Assembly (NCBI GenBank): GCA_963738325.1
Contig: CAVTWD010000017.1
Coordinates: 558,001 to 622,000 of the forward strand
DNA: 64,000 nucleotides
Reading direction: 5' to 3'
From: CAVTWD01 sp963738325
GTDB taxonomy: Bacteria > Actinomycetota > Acidimicrobiia > Acidimicrobiales > Ilumatobacteraceae
The position numbers and the translations under genes are program-made. Under the pieces are notes generated by a model. It worked only from the letters and a program-made list of their open reading frames with translations, was not told the origin of the DNA and made no database searches. Shown one piece after another: positions 53,970-63,832 of this stretch (the stretch's first letter is position 1; each line of letters opens with the position of its first letter).

Positions 53970-55223
53970 GCGGGCTGCTCGCGCCCGCGCGCTCGCCTTG
54001 TCGTTGCCCGACGACGTCGCGGAGATGCCCGCCCACGGCATCCGTGGTCGAGTGGACGGCCACCGCGTCGCGGTCGGCAAGGCCAGCCGGACCTCGGCGG
54101 CACCCGCGTCTGCCTGGACGCGGGCGGTGCGCCGCCGCGCCGCGCTCGACGGGGCGCTCACGATCTTCGTCGACGTCGACGGCGCGCCCGTCGGTGCGCT
54201 GCTCCTCGACGACCCGAGCCGTCCTGACGCAGGACGCACGATCCGCCAGCGGCGCCGCGACGGCATACACCGCATCGTCATGGTGACCGGCGACCGTGAG
54301 GACAACGCCCAGACCGTGGGCGCGGTCATCGGCGTCGATGACGTCTTCGCCGAACGGACCCCGGTCGAGAAGGTCGAAGCGGTCCGCCTCGAGAAGCGGG
54401 CAGGCGACACGATCATGGTCGGTGACGGGATCAACGACGCGCCCGCCCTGGCGCTCGCCGACGTCGGTGTCGCCGTCGGTGCCCGCGGCGCCACCCGCCT
54501 CGTCGGAAGCCGCCGACGTCGTACTCACCATTGATCGCCTCGACCGGCTCGGCGAAGCAGTCGTCATCGCCCGCCGCAGCCGCCGCATCGCCCTGGGAGA
54601 GCGTCGTCGTCGGCATGGCCCTGTCACTCGGAGCGATGGTCGCCGCCGCGTTCGGCTACCTGCCGCCCGTGTGGGGTGCGCTCCTCCAAGAGCGCATCGA
54701 CGTCGCCGTCATCGTGAACGCCCTTCGGGCGTTGCGGGACACGACCTCGGCGAACCGGCTGACCGGCGAGGAAGCCGCCCTGGCGCGGCGATTCAGCGCC
54801 GAGCACCGCACCCTGCGTCCGGACCTCGCTCGCATCCGCGACGTCGCCGACCACCTCGACGCGGCCCGCCCCGCCGAGTCGATCGCCAGCCTGAGAGATG
54901 TCCAACGGTTCCTGGTCGAGGAACTCGACCCCCACGAACAAGCCGAGGACCACGACCTGTACCCGGTCCTCGCCCGCGTCATCGGCGGCAATGACCCCAC
55001 CGCGACGATGAGCCGCGCGCACGTCGAGATCGGACACCTCATCCGGCGCATCAGCAGCGTCATCAACGAACTCGATCCCACCGAACCCGACAACGACGAC
55101 ATCATCGAGCTGCGCCAGCTCCTCTACGGCCTCCACGCGATCCTGCAGCTTCAGTTCGCCCAGGAAGACGAGGGCTACCTCTCGCTCGCCTATGACAACG
55201 CGCTCGGGCGAAGCATCCCGTAA
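53970..55223 (+). pseudogene. Heavy-metal P-type ATPase C-terminus fused to a hemerythrin domain, truncated
   Basis: The 5' half of the ATPase (metal-binding domain, membrane helices, DKTGT) is missing; the frame begins at the border with att 3. What remains reads GIRGRVDGHRVAVGKASR (nucleotide domain), IVMVTGDREDNAQTVGAVI, MVGDGINDAPALALADVGVA (hinge motif GDGxND), then an extra base about 54499, EAADVVLTIDRLDRLGEAVV, another slip about 54597, and the last helix pair MALSLGAMVAAAFGYLPP. A hemerythrin-like HHE domain (FSAEHRTLRPDLARIRDVAD, VEELDPHEQAEDHDLYPVL) follows in the same frame to 55223. Confidence 0.75.
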
Positions 55224-55558
55224 AGGTCTGGTACGCGGTGACCATTGCTCGCCGCCACCTCCGGATCACGTTCACGAATCGGAGTTCGAATCCTGACACC
55301 GGGGACTACTCCGAACCCACAACGCCGTGCGCAGCCGGTCGGTGCCGTGCACAAGATCCCTGCCGGCCGAGCACCTCCGCCGACCTCATCGACTCGGTGG
55401 GCCCGGCATGGCTCGCTTCGGGCCACCGTCGACGCACAGTTCCCGTTCCGAGCGAGGTGACCAGCGCCAACGCCGGCAGCCCTGGTCTCGAGTCCGGCGT
55501 TTCGTCCGTGCAGTCCGTCCAGTCCGTCCCAGTCCGTGCAGTCCCCTACGAAGTGTGA
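55224..55558. other. Non-coding stretch with CAGTCCGT repeats
   Basis: No gene was recognised. CAGTCCGT and close variants recur four times in direct orientation at about 55508-55545. Similar units appear at 9286-9362 beside att 1. Confidence 0.35.
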
Positions 55559-55873
55559 TCAGCCTCGACCGGCGCGCAGCTCCTTCTCGATCTCTTCCTC
55601 GGTGATGGGCCGGCGGTAGTAGACGTTCCACGCGTCGAGCAGCAAGAGGACGCCCCAGCCGGCCAGCACCCAGGCGGGCCAGAAGTAGCCGAACCCGGTC
55701 GCGGCCCAGAGCCCGATCAGGAAGAGGTTGATGACCACGTAGGCGACCACGTCGCCTCGGAACTTGTGCTTCTTCTCGACCCGCTTGCGGGCCGCTTCTC
55801 GTTCGCCCTTGGCAGGATCGGACTCGAGACGGTCCGGGCTGACGAGATCTTGACGTTCGATGATCTCGGCCAT
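55559..55873 (-). CDS. 2TM-domain membrane protein
   Basis: A 104-residue protein from ATG 55873 with a GGAGG site. A charged N-terminal helix (KGEREAARKRVEKKHKFRG) is followed by two membrane helices, VVAYVVINLFLIGLWAATG and FWPAWVLAGWGVLLLLDAW, and the tail YYRRPITEEEIEKELRAG. This is the 2TM domain found alone or fused to kinases and LytTR regulators. Its role is not known. It is divergent from the following small membrane gene. Confidence 0.8.
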   Translation of the reverse strand: MAEIIERQDLVSPDRLESDPAKGEREAARKRVEKKHKFRGDVVAYVVINLFLIGLWAATGFGYFWPAWVLAGWGVLLLLDAWNVYYRRPITEEEIEKELRAGRG

Positions 55874-56075
55874 CACGACACCTCCATGAGCACGCGAACC
55901 CATGGAGGATCCGCGTCCTCACTGCAAGGATCCGTCCAGCGGACCGAGGCGGGAGGGCCAATGGTCCCGGGTCGACCGGTGCTACAACCCTGGCTACACC
56001 GGGCTCGCACTCGCACGATGAGAGTTAGCCCGGGACATCGGGCGAATCGACATCGAACGTTCGAAGGGAGGGACG

Positions 56076-56506
56076 ATGCGCCTCCCGAAGCAAGACATCG
56101 TTGCCACCGTGCTGGTGGCCGTCGCTGGCCTCCTGTACCTGCTCTGGGCTGCCGGGTCCGCGCCGCCGGGCCTGGACAGCACGCGGGCGACCGGGTTGGT
56201 CGTCCTCGGGCTCGGCTTCGCCGCGTCGGCCAGTGCGGTGGTGCCAGTTTCGATCAGCTGATCCATGGCAACACGGCCTACCTGGCCGTCACCTCGCTGA
56301 TCGGAGTGGTCGCGCTGATCGCCGGCGTCGAGATGCTCCTCACCGCGAGCGACGTCGCCCTGGGCGTGTTGATGGCCGCGATGGGCACGCTGTGGTTGAT
56401 CGCGACGATCCACCACAGCCGCCTGGCCAAGCACGCTGTGCCGGTGCCGAGCACCGGAGCTCAGCCGGTCACAAGCGACGAGCGGCGGGCCGCAGGCGTC
56501 TCCTGA
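56076..56506 (+). pseudogene. Four-helix membrane protein, one frameshift
   Basis: ATG 56076 follows GAAGGGAGG. Two helices are read (IVATVLVAVAGLLYLLWAAG and ATGLVVLGLGFAASASAVVP), then a base is missing about 56245 and two more helices follow in the next frame (YLAVTSLIGVVALIAGVEML and ALGVLMAAMGTLWLIATIHH), to the stop at 56506. Function is unknown; such proteins are common in actinobacteria as hypothetical membrane proteins. If the indel is a sequence error the protein would be 143 residues. Confidence 0.6.
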
Positions 56507-56602
56507 GAGCCCACCGATCCAAGCGAAGCGTCAGGCACACACCTCGCGGCGTCACCCGCGAGTCCGGACTCGCCGTGCCGGGACCAACGGCCCTTCCGGA
56601 CT

Positions 56603-56905
56603 GTGGACGGGGAGAGGACGCTCATTCTGGTGAAGAAGGTTCTGGTCGTGGGCGCTGTGGTCGCCGCTGTCGGGCTGGTCTTGAAGCGCGTGGCGCCCGA
56701 GCTCGGGAAGATCGATTGGGAGAAGAAGTTCGAGTCAATGCCTGACAACGCCCCGCCGAAGTGGATGTTCAGGAACATCACGGCGATCCGCGAGAACACC
56801 GAGCAGATCATCGCCATGCTCGACGGCCAGCCGGCTCAACGCTCCGAGGCTCGGGCCCCGGCCAGCGGTGACCGAGGTGAAGGGGTCGAAGGAGCTACGC
56901 CATGA
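56603..56905 (+). CDS. Small membrane-anchored protein, unknown
   Basis: A 100-residue frame; the GTG at 56630 (VKKVLVVGAVVAAVGLVLKR) may be the real start. One N-terminal helix is followed by KKFESMPDNAPPKWMFRNIT and a helix IRENTEQIIAMLDGQP. The stop overlaps the start of the flavodoxin-like gene (ATGA), so the two are translated together. The protein may anchor its partner to the membrane, an inference from the coupling. Confidence 0.55.
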   Translation: MDGERTLILVKKVLVVGAVVAAVGLVLKRVAPELGKIDWEKKFESMPDNAPPKWMFRNITAIRENTEQIIAMLDGQPAQRSEARAPASGDRGEGVEGATP

Positions 56906-58155
56906 AAGTGCTGACCGTCTACGCGCATCACGACCCACACTCGTTCTGCCATGGCGTCCTCGAGCGCTTCACCGCCGGTCTCACCGACGCCGGGCACACC
57001 AGCGACGTCGTCGACCTCTACGCCATCAAGTTCGATCCGGTGTTCCGCGAAGGGGACGTGGCCAGCTACACCAGCGGCGAAATCCCTGGAGACATCCTCG
57101 AGCTGATGGACCCCGCCCAGAAGGTGCTGAACTCCTGCCGCGGGCCCGTCCAACGCCTCCTCGCGTCACGAGCCATGCGGGGCAAGTCGCCCGCCGAGAT
57201 CGCCGCCATGATCCGCAGCCACATGCCCAAGGACGTGCTCGCCCAGCAGCGCAGGGTGGCCGCCGCGGACGCGTTGGCGTTCATCGCGCCCATCCACTTC
57301 TGCAGCTTCCCGTCGATCCTCAAGGGCTGGATCGACCGGGTCTTCACCCTCGACTTCGCGTTCGGCCTCACCTCGGAGGGCTGGCACGGCGACATCAACG
57401 GCAGGATCCCCCTCCTACGCCATCGGCGGGCCCTCATCATGACCTCGACGATTTTCGACGAGAACGCCTACGACGACGGCATCCGCGACGCCATCGCCAA
57501 GGTCATCGACGACTGGGGGTTCCGCTACCCGGGCATCGACGACGTCGAGCACGTCTACTTCTACGCCGCCACCGCCGCCCCACCCGAGACCATCCACGCC
57601 TATCTCGATCGCGCCTACCAGCTTGGCAAGGAATTCGGGCTACCCCGCGAGTCCCGCTCGTCGTCCACGACCAACCGAACCGGTGGTGTCGTCGGGCCGC
57701 TCGCGATCGTGTGGCAACGGCTGGTGAGCGGAGGCCAGACCTGCGATCGCTTCGCCGCCACGCAACACGAAGTCGAGCACGCCGTGCGCGTCCTCGCCCA
57801 GACGCTCCGACCGCTCGGCGTCGAGCCACAGCTCGAGATCCGCGAGGTCGACGAGACCTCGTTCCAACAGGACCCGTCGGCGTCGAACCGCATCTGGATC
57901 GCAGGCAAGCCGATGGAGGACTGGCTCGCCGGCACCGTTGGAAGCAGCCGCTGCTGCTCCGTGTGCGGCGACTCCGAATGCCGCACCGTCGAAGTCGGTG
58001 GCTCCACCTACGAGGCCATTCCGGAACGACTGATCCTCAGGGCCGCGCTCATCGCGGCATCAGAGCTCCTCGACGAGCCCACGGCGCTGCAGCCGAATGT
58101 CGACAGCGCCGAGCCCATCACGCCACCGACACTCGCCAACGGCGCGAGGCACTGA
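56902..58155 (+). CDS. Flavodoxin-fold NAD(P)H dehydrogenase with C-terminal DUF2703
   Basis: A 417-residue protein from ATG 56902. Residues 1-250 form a NAD(P)H:quinone oxidoreductase-type flavodoxin fold (KVLTVYAHHDPHSFCHGVLE, ALAFIAPIHFCSFPSILKGW, RALIMTSTIFDENAYDDGIR). From about residue 275 a DUF2703 domain follows (QTCDRFAATQHEVEHAVRVL, SNRIWIAGKPMEDWLAGTVG) with a cluster CCSVCGDSECRT. DUF2703 is often encoded near arsenic and metal resistance genes, and the arsenic cluster starts 450 bp downstream. The Cys cluster could bind metalloid. The reaction is not known. Confidence 0.82.
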   Translation: MKVLTVYAHHDPHSFCHGVLERFTAGLTDAGHTSDVVDLYAIKFDPVFREGDVASYTSGEIPGDILELMDPAQKVLNSCRGPVQRLLASRAMRGKSPAEIAAMIRSHMPKDVLAQQRRVAAADALAFIAPIHFCSFPSILKGWIDRVFTLDFAFGLTSEGWHGDINGRIPLLRHRRALIMTSTIFDENAYDDGIRDAIAKVIDDWGFRYPGIDDVEHVYFYAATAAPPETIHAYLDRAYQLGKEFGLPRESRSSSTTNRTGGVVGPLAIVWQRLVSGGQTCDRFAATQHEVEHAVRVLAQTLRPLGVEPQLEIREVDETSFQQDPSASNRIWIAGKPMEDWLAGTVGSSRCCSVCGDSECRTVEVGGSTYEAIPERLILRAALIAASELLDEPTALQPNVDSAEPITPPTLANGARH

Positions 58156-58270
58156 ACGCTCGCCGTTCGAGAACGGCGACGTAGCTCGCCGAGATCATGC
58201 GCCACGTCGCTCGCGCGGGTCACCGGGACCTGCCGGCGCAGGACCGGGGGTGGCCCCCGTGTTGCATCAA

Positions 58271-58293
58271 TTCGCCACGGCTCGGCGTCAGCA
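58271..58293 (+). repeat. 23-bp direct repeat, copy 1
   Basis: TTCGCCACGGCTCGGCGTCA followed by GCA is repeated exactly at 61685-61707. The two copies bracket the sigma factor, ArsI and ABC genes. Both lie next to gene fragments. Confidence 0.6.
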
Positions 58294-58326
58294 AGAGCGA
58301 ATGGCACGTAGGCGGCTCTTCGGATT

Positions 58327-58400
58327 TCACGGTGGGGTGAGGGTGTCGAGCAGATCCCAGTTGGGCCGTCCGGCGTAGAGCAATGCCCGGAGGTGGTAGT
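58327..58400 (-). pseudogene. Possible transposase C-terminal remnant
   Basis: The minus strand reads RNYHLRALLYAGRPNWDLL then DTLTPP and a stop, which resembles the end of DDE transposases. Only about 25 residues are left. It overlaps nothing on the other strand. The identification is from memory of similar endings and is weak. Confidence 0.3.
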
Positions 58401-58441
58401 TCCGGAACCGGCGGCTCGGCTTCCCTGGTGCCCTGCTCCTG

Positions 58442-58597
58442 ATGACCGTCGGTCGGCTGGCTCGCCCCATCCTCGCCCCGCTCCTCGTTCCGACCACATC
58501 GCTCCCGCGGAGCACACGGGTGGTGATCCTGGCTGCCGCCGCCGGTGGCGTCCTCGCATTCGTCGCCGGGAAGCGCCGCATCGGCACGGCGCGCTGA
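58442..58597 (+). CDS. Small membrane protein (51 aa), uncertain
   Basis: ATG 58442 opens a short frame with two hydrophobic stretches, RLARPILAPLLVPTTS and RVVILAAAAGGVLAFVAG, ending KRRIGTAR. The frame is also open upstream (RLGFPGALLLMTVG), so it may be the tail of a larger lost gene. It reads toward the convergent sigma factor gene. Confidence 0.35.
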   Translation: MTVGRLARPILAPLLVPTTSLPRSTRVVILAAAAGGVLAFVAGKRRIGTAR

Positions 58598-58604
58598 GCC
58601 TCGG

Positions 58605-59201
58605 TCAGTCGCCGTCTCGACAGCCGCAGGGGCCAGCCTTGGGTTGGTAGGCGGCTACGGCGCCCAGCCTGTCCACCTGAACGGCGCAGCAGTCGGTGAG
58701 CAGGTCCTTGAGCAGGCGGCGGGCCCGCTGGACCCGTGACTTCATGCCCGACGTCGAGATGCCCACCTCGACCGCCGCGCCGTGGTGGCTCTGGCCGGTG
58801 AGGTCGACCCGGTCGAGGGCGTCTCGGTAGATCTCAGGCAGCCGGGCCAAGAGTGGTTGCAGGCAGGCGGCGAGATCGCGGGTGGCGTCGTTGGGCCGGT
58901 CGTCGCGCGGCTCGGGCTCGGGCCACAGCCCGGCGGCGGGGTCGAGCGGATCGTGGACGTGGCGGGTGCGGTAGTGGTCGATGACAGCGTTGCGAGCCGA
59001 CCGGTAGAGCCAGGCGGCCGGGCTGTCGACACGATCCAGCGCACCGGCCGCGATGCTGCGCACGAGCACATCCTGAGCGATGTCGGCGGCAACCTCGTCG
59101 TCACCGACACGGGCCGCGACGAAGGTTCGAAGCCGCTCGAACGTGTCGTCCCAGCTGGCGTCGAGCTGTTCCCTGGTCGGCCGGTCCTCGTCGACGTGCA
59201 T
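58605..59201 (-). CDS. ECF RNA polymerase sigma factor (SigZ-like)
   Basis: A 198-residue sigma factor from ATG 59201 with AGGAG upstream. Region 2 reads LRTFVAARVGDDEVAADIAQ, DVLVRSIAAGALDRVDSPAAW and LYRSARNAVIDHYRT. Region 4 reads LLARLPEIYRDALDRVDLTG and GAAVEVGISTSGMKSRVQRA. The C-terminus has a CC and a CGC motif (LLTDCCAVQVDRL, GPCGC), as in SigZ-type factors, which could sense thiol-reactive metals. It is divergent from the ArsI-like gene, so it may respond to arsenic. No anti-sigma gene is seen. Confidence 0.87.
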   Translation of the reverse strand: MHVDEDRPTREQLDASWDDTFERLRTFVAARVGDDEVAADIAQDVLVRSIAAGALDRVDSPAAWLYRSARNAVIDHYRTRHVHDPLDPAAGLWPEPEPRDDRPNDATRDLAACLQPLLARLPEIYRDALDRVDLTGQSHHGAAVEVGISTSGMKSRVQRARRLLKDLLTDCCAVQVDRLGAVAAYQPKAGPCGCRDGD

Positions 59202-59343
59202 GGTCGTGCTCCTCATACCAACCGTACAGACGAACGAACATCGCACGGGACGCACGCCGTCGCCATCACGTGCGTCCGTCACCGTCCTCGTTCGTCATCG
59301 GGGTCGACCGCCGGGAACGGCCCGACGGTGAACGGAGACCATC

Positions 59344-59814
59344 GTGATGACCACCAGCCGCCTCCAGCTCGCCCTCAACGTCACCGACATCGACGCCGCG
59401 ACCGCCTTCTATCGGGAGCTGTTCGGTGTCGAGCCGGCCAAACGGCGCCCGGGCTACGCCAACTTCGAGATCCCCGACCCGCCCCTCAAGCTCGTCCTGT
59501 TCCACCACCCGGACGCCGCGTCGCCGCTCAACCACCTCGGGGTCGAGGTCGCCACCCCGGCCGAGGTGGCCGCCGCCGCCGGCCGGTTCGCCGCCGCCGG
59601 CCTTTCTCACACGATGACCGAAGCCGACCGCTGCTGCCATGCCGTGCAGGACAAGGTGTGGGTCGACGCCCCCGACGTGCCGCTGGGCGCGTGGGAGTTC
59701 TACACCGTCCTGGCCGATGACCCCGGTGACAGCGATTCCGGGTCGACCGGTACGTGTTGCGCGGCGACGTCGACGGACACCGGGCCGTGCTGCGCCGGTG
59801 GCCGGGAGGCGTGA
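59344..59814 (+). CDS. ArsI/CadI-family metalloenzyme (vicinal oxygen chelate fold)
   Basis: A 156-residue protein (GTG 59344 or ATG 59347): RLQLALNVTDIDAATAFYRE, KLVLFHHPDAASPLNHLG, and EADRCCHAVQDKVWVDAPDV with the vicinal Cys pair that binds As(III) in ArsI C-As lyases. The metal ligands of the glyoxalase-like fold (H and E, in NHLGVEV and WEFYTV) are present. A Cys-rich tail (GTCCAATSTDTGPCCAGG) may bind further metalloid. It starts an operon with an ABC exporter and is divergent from a sigma factor gene. Confidence 0.85.
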   Translation: MMTTSRLQLALNVTDIDAATAFYRELFGVEPAKRRPGYANFEIPDPPLKLVLFHHPDAASPLNHLGVEVATPAEVAAAAGRFAAAGLSHTMTEADRCCHAVQDKVWVDAPDVPLGAWEFYTVLADDPGDSDSGSTGTCCAATSTDTGPCCAGGREA

Positions 59815-59815
59815 C

Positions 59816-60753
<938 letters not shown>

Positions 60754-60757
<4 letters not shown>

Positions 60758-61546
60758 CCGCACCCACCGAGTCGCTCCGCCAACGCCCACTGGCCCTGGA
60801 CCAGCTCGCCATCCTCGTGCGCCGCAACCTGCGCACCAGCGCCCGGGTGCCGCAGCTGCTCATGTTCTCCCTGACCATGCCCATGGCCATGCTGGTGCTG
60901 TTCAGCCAAGTGTTCCGCAGCGTCGCCGACAGCCCCGGCTTCCCTGCCGGTGTCAGCTACATCGACTTCCTCACCCCGGCCATGCTGGCGGTATCCACGG
61001 TGATGGCCGGCACCAACGCCGGTGTCGCCGCCGCCATCGACCACACCAACGGCCTCCACGACCGCTTCGCCACCCTTCCCGTGTCGAGCCGCCTGCCCAG
61101 CGCCGCCCGCACCATCAACGAGGCGCTGTTCACGCTGGTCCGTGGCGCCCTCCTCATCGCCGCCGCCTTCGTGCTCGGGTTCCGGTTCCACGGCAGCGTG
61201 CTCGACGCCATCGCCTCTGTCGCCGTGCTCGTGGCGCTGGCGGCGTCGATGAGCGCCCTGTTCGGCCGCATCGGCGACCGGGTGCGCCGCCCCGACGTCG
61301 TCCAGTTCGCCGGGATGATGATCATGATGCCGTTCATGTTCGTCTCCGGCGCCTTCGCCCCGCTGGCGACCATGCCCGCATGGATGCGAACGATGGCGGC
61401 CTTCAACCCCGTCGCCCACGCCACCGACGCCCTACGCGCCAACGTGCTCGGCACCGCCACCGCGACCGACACCGGCGATGGCGCTCGCCGCGGCCGCCGA
61501 TTCTGTGGGCCTCGTCACCCTCATGCCGAGCGAGCGACGGCGTTGA
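60754..61546 (+). pseudogene. ABC-2 type permease, frameshift near the end
   Basis: From ATG 60754 (overlap ATGA): ALDQLAILVRRNLRTSARVP, QLLMFSLTMPMAMLVLFSQV, FLTPAMLAVSTVMAGTNAGV, LLIAAAFVLGFRFHGSVLDA, VAVLVALAASMSALFGRIGD and MMIMMPFMFVSGAFAPLATM, the usual six helices of a DrrB-type permease. About 61470 the frame shifts; in the proper frame the last residues are MALAAAADSVGLVTLMPSER and the stop is 61544-61546. Loss of the last helix would probably hurt export, so the exporter may be inactive in this sequence. Confidence 0.72.
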
Positions 61547-61549
61547 GTG

Positions 61550-61660
61550 ATGGTCTACGTGTTCGGGGACTGCGAAGTCGAGACGCTCCACTTCACGCTG
61601 CGCCGTCAAGGGGCAGGTGCGACCGATCGAACCCCAAGTGTTCGGCGACGGCGCAGTACG
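61550..61660 (+). pseudogene. N-terminal fragment of a winged-helix (OmpR/CadC-type) regulator
   Basis: ATG 61550 gives VYVFGDCEVETLHFTLRRQG, and the next frame reads GQVRPIEPQVFG, the beginning of an OmpR/PhoB-type DNA-binding domain as in adenylate-cyclase-like regulators. The sequence ends at about 61660, just before the 23-bp repeat at 61685, so the gene was cut there. Confidence 0.4.
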
Positions 61661-61684
61661 GGCGGGTTGACCAGTGCTGCGTCC

Positions 61685-61707
61685 TTCGCCACGGCTCGGC
61701 GTCAGCA
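61685..61707 (+). repeat. 23-bp direct repeat, copy 2
   Basis: Exact copy of 58271-58293. It lies between the broken regulator start and the end of the ArsA gene. Confidence 0.6.
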
Positions 61708-61801
61708 GGAGTTGCCCGGATGCGCTCGTAGCCCGACGCCAATGCAGCCGTCCTCGGCGACTTCTACGCGGCGATACGGCTGCCTGTCTGAGCGAGCACA
61801 C

Positions 61802-63560
61802 TCACGATGGCGAGCCGCCAGCGGCGCCGTCGGCGGCGGTCCAGGGGACCACCCAGGTCCGGGACGCCACCGCCGCCACGCGGGTGAGCTGCGCCTGTTC
61901 GCGTTCGGCGCGGCCGGCGAGGATCGGGTCGGCGGTCCCGGATCCGGCAAGGGTGGCGTTCACGATCCAGCCGTAGGGTTCGATGCCGGCACGCCGAAGA
62001 TCATCCTGCAGGTCACTGGCCTCGGCGACCGGCGTGGTCTCGGCCAGGGTCACGATCAGGACCCGGCTGTAGTCGGGATCCTGGAGACGCATCAGTGGTG
62101 TCACGACGCGGCCGGCCCGTTGACCGAGGCCCTGCATCACCTGGCGGTGGAAGGATCCGGTGAGGTCGAGCAGCAACAGCGTGTGGCCCGTGGGGGCGGT
62201 GTCGATGACCACGTACTCGGTGCGGCCCCGGCCGAGCAGCTGACGGAAAGCTTGGAAGACCGCGAGCTCCTCGGAGCACGGCGAGCGGAGATCTTCGGCG
62301 AGCAGCTCGAGGTGTTCTTGATCGAGACCGCCGCGGGTGGCCGCGTCGAGCCGGCTCCGCACGTACTGCTGGGTCGCTTCATCGGGGTCGATCTCGCTGG
62401 TGGTCAGCGAGGGCAGCGACGGGAGGGCCACGGCGGCGTGGCCGGCGGGGTCGGTGGTCGTCAAGTGGACCGGGTGGCCGCGGCGGGCGAGCTCGGTGGC
62501 GATGAGGTGGGCGACGGTGGTCTTGCCGACCCCACCCTTGCCGGTGACGAGGACCACGCCGTGTCCGGGCCGCTCGAGCTCGTCGATGAGCCCAGCCAGG
62601 CTCCCACCTGCTGGCGCGGAGCCGGCGCCGGCGTTGCCGTGGGCAGCATCGGGCGGGCTGGCCCCCATGACGAAGGCCCGGAGTGCCCCAACGCCGATGA
62701 GGTCCCCGGCGACCAGCGGTACGACGGCGACGGGGAGCCGGTGCAACGACGAGGGCTGTGTGCTCAAGGCGTGCTGTTGGGCCGCGGCGTAGGCCTCGGC
62801 GACGACATCCCCCGCGAGCGGCTCGGCCAGGACACCGTTGATGACCAGCTTCTGCTGGTCGATCCCGAGCTGGTGGAGCTCCCCAGCGGCGTCGGCGGCG
62901 ACGGTGAGGGCGCCCTGGTCGGGTCGCGCGACCAGGACCACGGTCGTCAGGGATGGATCTTGGAGGGCGGCAACGGCGGCGGCATAGACGGGGCGGTCGT
63001 CTTGGAGGCCGGCCAGCGGGCCAAGGCAGCTCGTCGCATCGGGACTGGCCCCGAGATAGTCCGACCATGCCGCCGGCAGGCTCAGCAGCCGCAGCGTTTG
63101 CCCGGTCGGGGCGGTGTCGAACACGACATGGTCGTAACCCTCGATCGACTTCGGGTCGGTGAGGAGGCGGGCAAAGGTGTCAAAGGCGGCCACCTCCACG
63201 GTGCAGGCGCCGGCCAGCTTCTCCTCGAGCGCAGCCACCTCGCTGTCCGGGATCACCCCCCGGTACGGTCCGATCACCCTGGTCCGATAGTCATCGGCGG
63301 CGGCCTGGCGGGTCGAGATCCATGACCTCGAGCCGCTCGACACCCGGTACCGGGGTCGGCTGCTCACCGGTGGCCATCTGCAACACGTCGGCGAGATTCG
63401 ACGCCGGATCTGTCGACACGAGCAGCACTCGCCGGCCGCGGTCAGCGAGGGCCACTGCGGTGGCCGACGCGATCGTCGTCTTGCCGACGCCGCCCTTGCC
63501 GGTGAACAGCAGAAATCGAGTGGACCAGGCGACCCAGTCGACCCCGGCGGCGTCACGCAA
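61802..63560 (-). pseudogene. arsA: ArsA-type tandem arsenite ATPase, one frameshift
   Basis: The product has two homologous ATPase halves. Half 1 (from TTG 63560): RFLLFTGKGGVGKTTIASAT, then about 63312 an extra C shifts the frame, and it goes on with AAADDYRTRVIGPYRGVIPD and VFDTAPTGQTLRLLSLPAAW. Half 2: VVLVTGKGGVGKTTVAHLIA, VVIDTAPTGHTLLLLDLTGS, ending PWTAADGAAGGSPS. Both P-loops and DTAPTGxT signatures are kept, so only the indel breaks it. ArsA powers arsenite export through ArsB or ACR3. The gene is the third of an operon after ACR3 and a DUF2180 protein. Confidence 0.85.
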
Positions 63561-63568
63561 AGCTGTGG

Positions 63569-63832
63569 TCAGTGTCGGGCGGCGAGGTGATGGCCGCGTT
63601 CGGTGTGGCGAGGATGGGCTTGGTGGGCGGCGTCGTGCGCGGCGGCGCAGACGCGGCAGCGGATGAGCCGTGCGGGTGGTTCGACCAGGATCTGCCGGTC
63701 GATGAGGGCGGTGCGCGTCAGATGATGGTCGAAGCTCACGGCGTGGTCGGCGCAGACCGCTGCGCCGCAGTCGTGGCACACGGCCACGGCCGGGGTGAGC
63801 CAGTCGGCCTCGGCGCAGTCGAAGCAGTTCAT
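63569..63832 (-). CDS. DUF2180 zinc-binding protein
   Basis: An 87-residue protein from ATG 63832, which overlaps the ACR3 stop (ATGA). It has three zinc-type Cys/His motifs: MNCFDCAEADWLTPAVAVCH, DCGAAVCADHAVSFDHH, and RLIRCRVCAAAHDAAHQ. DUF2180 proteins accompany ArsA or other metal resistance genes. It may carry As(III) or zinc to the pump, which is not established. The stop is 8 bases from the start of the ArsA gene. Confidence 0.8.
   Translation of the reverse strand: MNCFDCAEADWLTPAVAVCHDCGAAVCADHAVSFDHHLTRTALIDRQILVEPPARLIRCRVCAAAHDAAHQAHPRHTERGHHLAARH

Noticed and set aside
55275..55305. Possible tRNA 3' fragment (TTCGAAT loop)
   Set aside because: The sequence around TTCGAAT does not form a T-stem, so it is likely chance.
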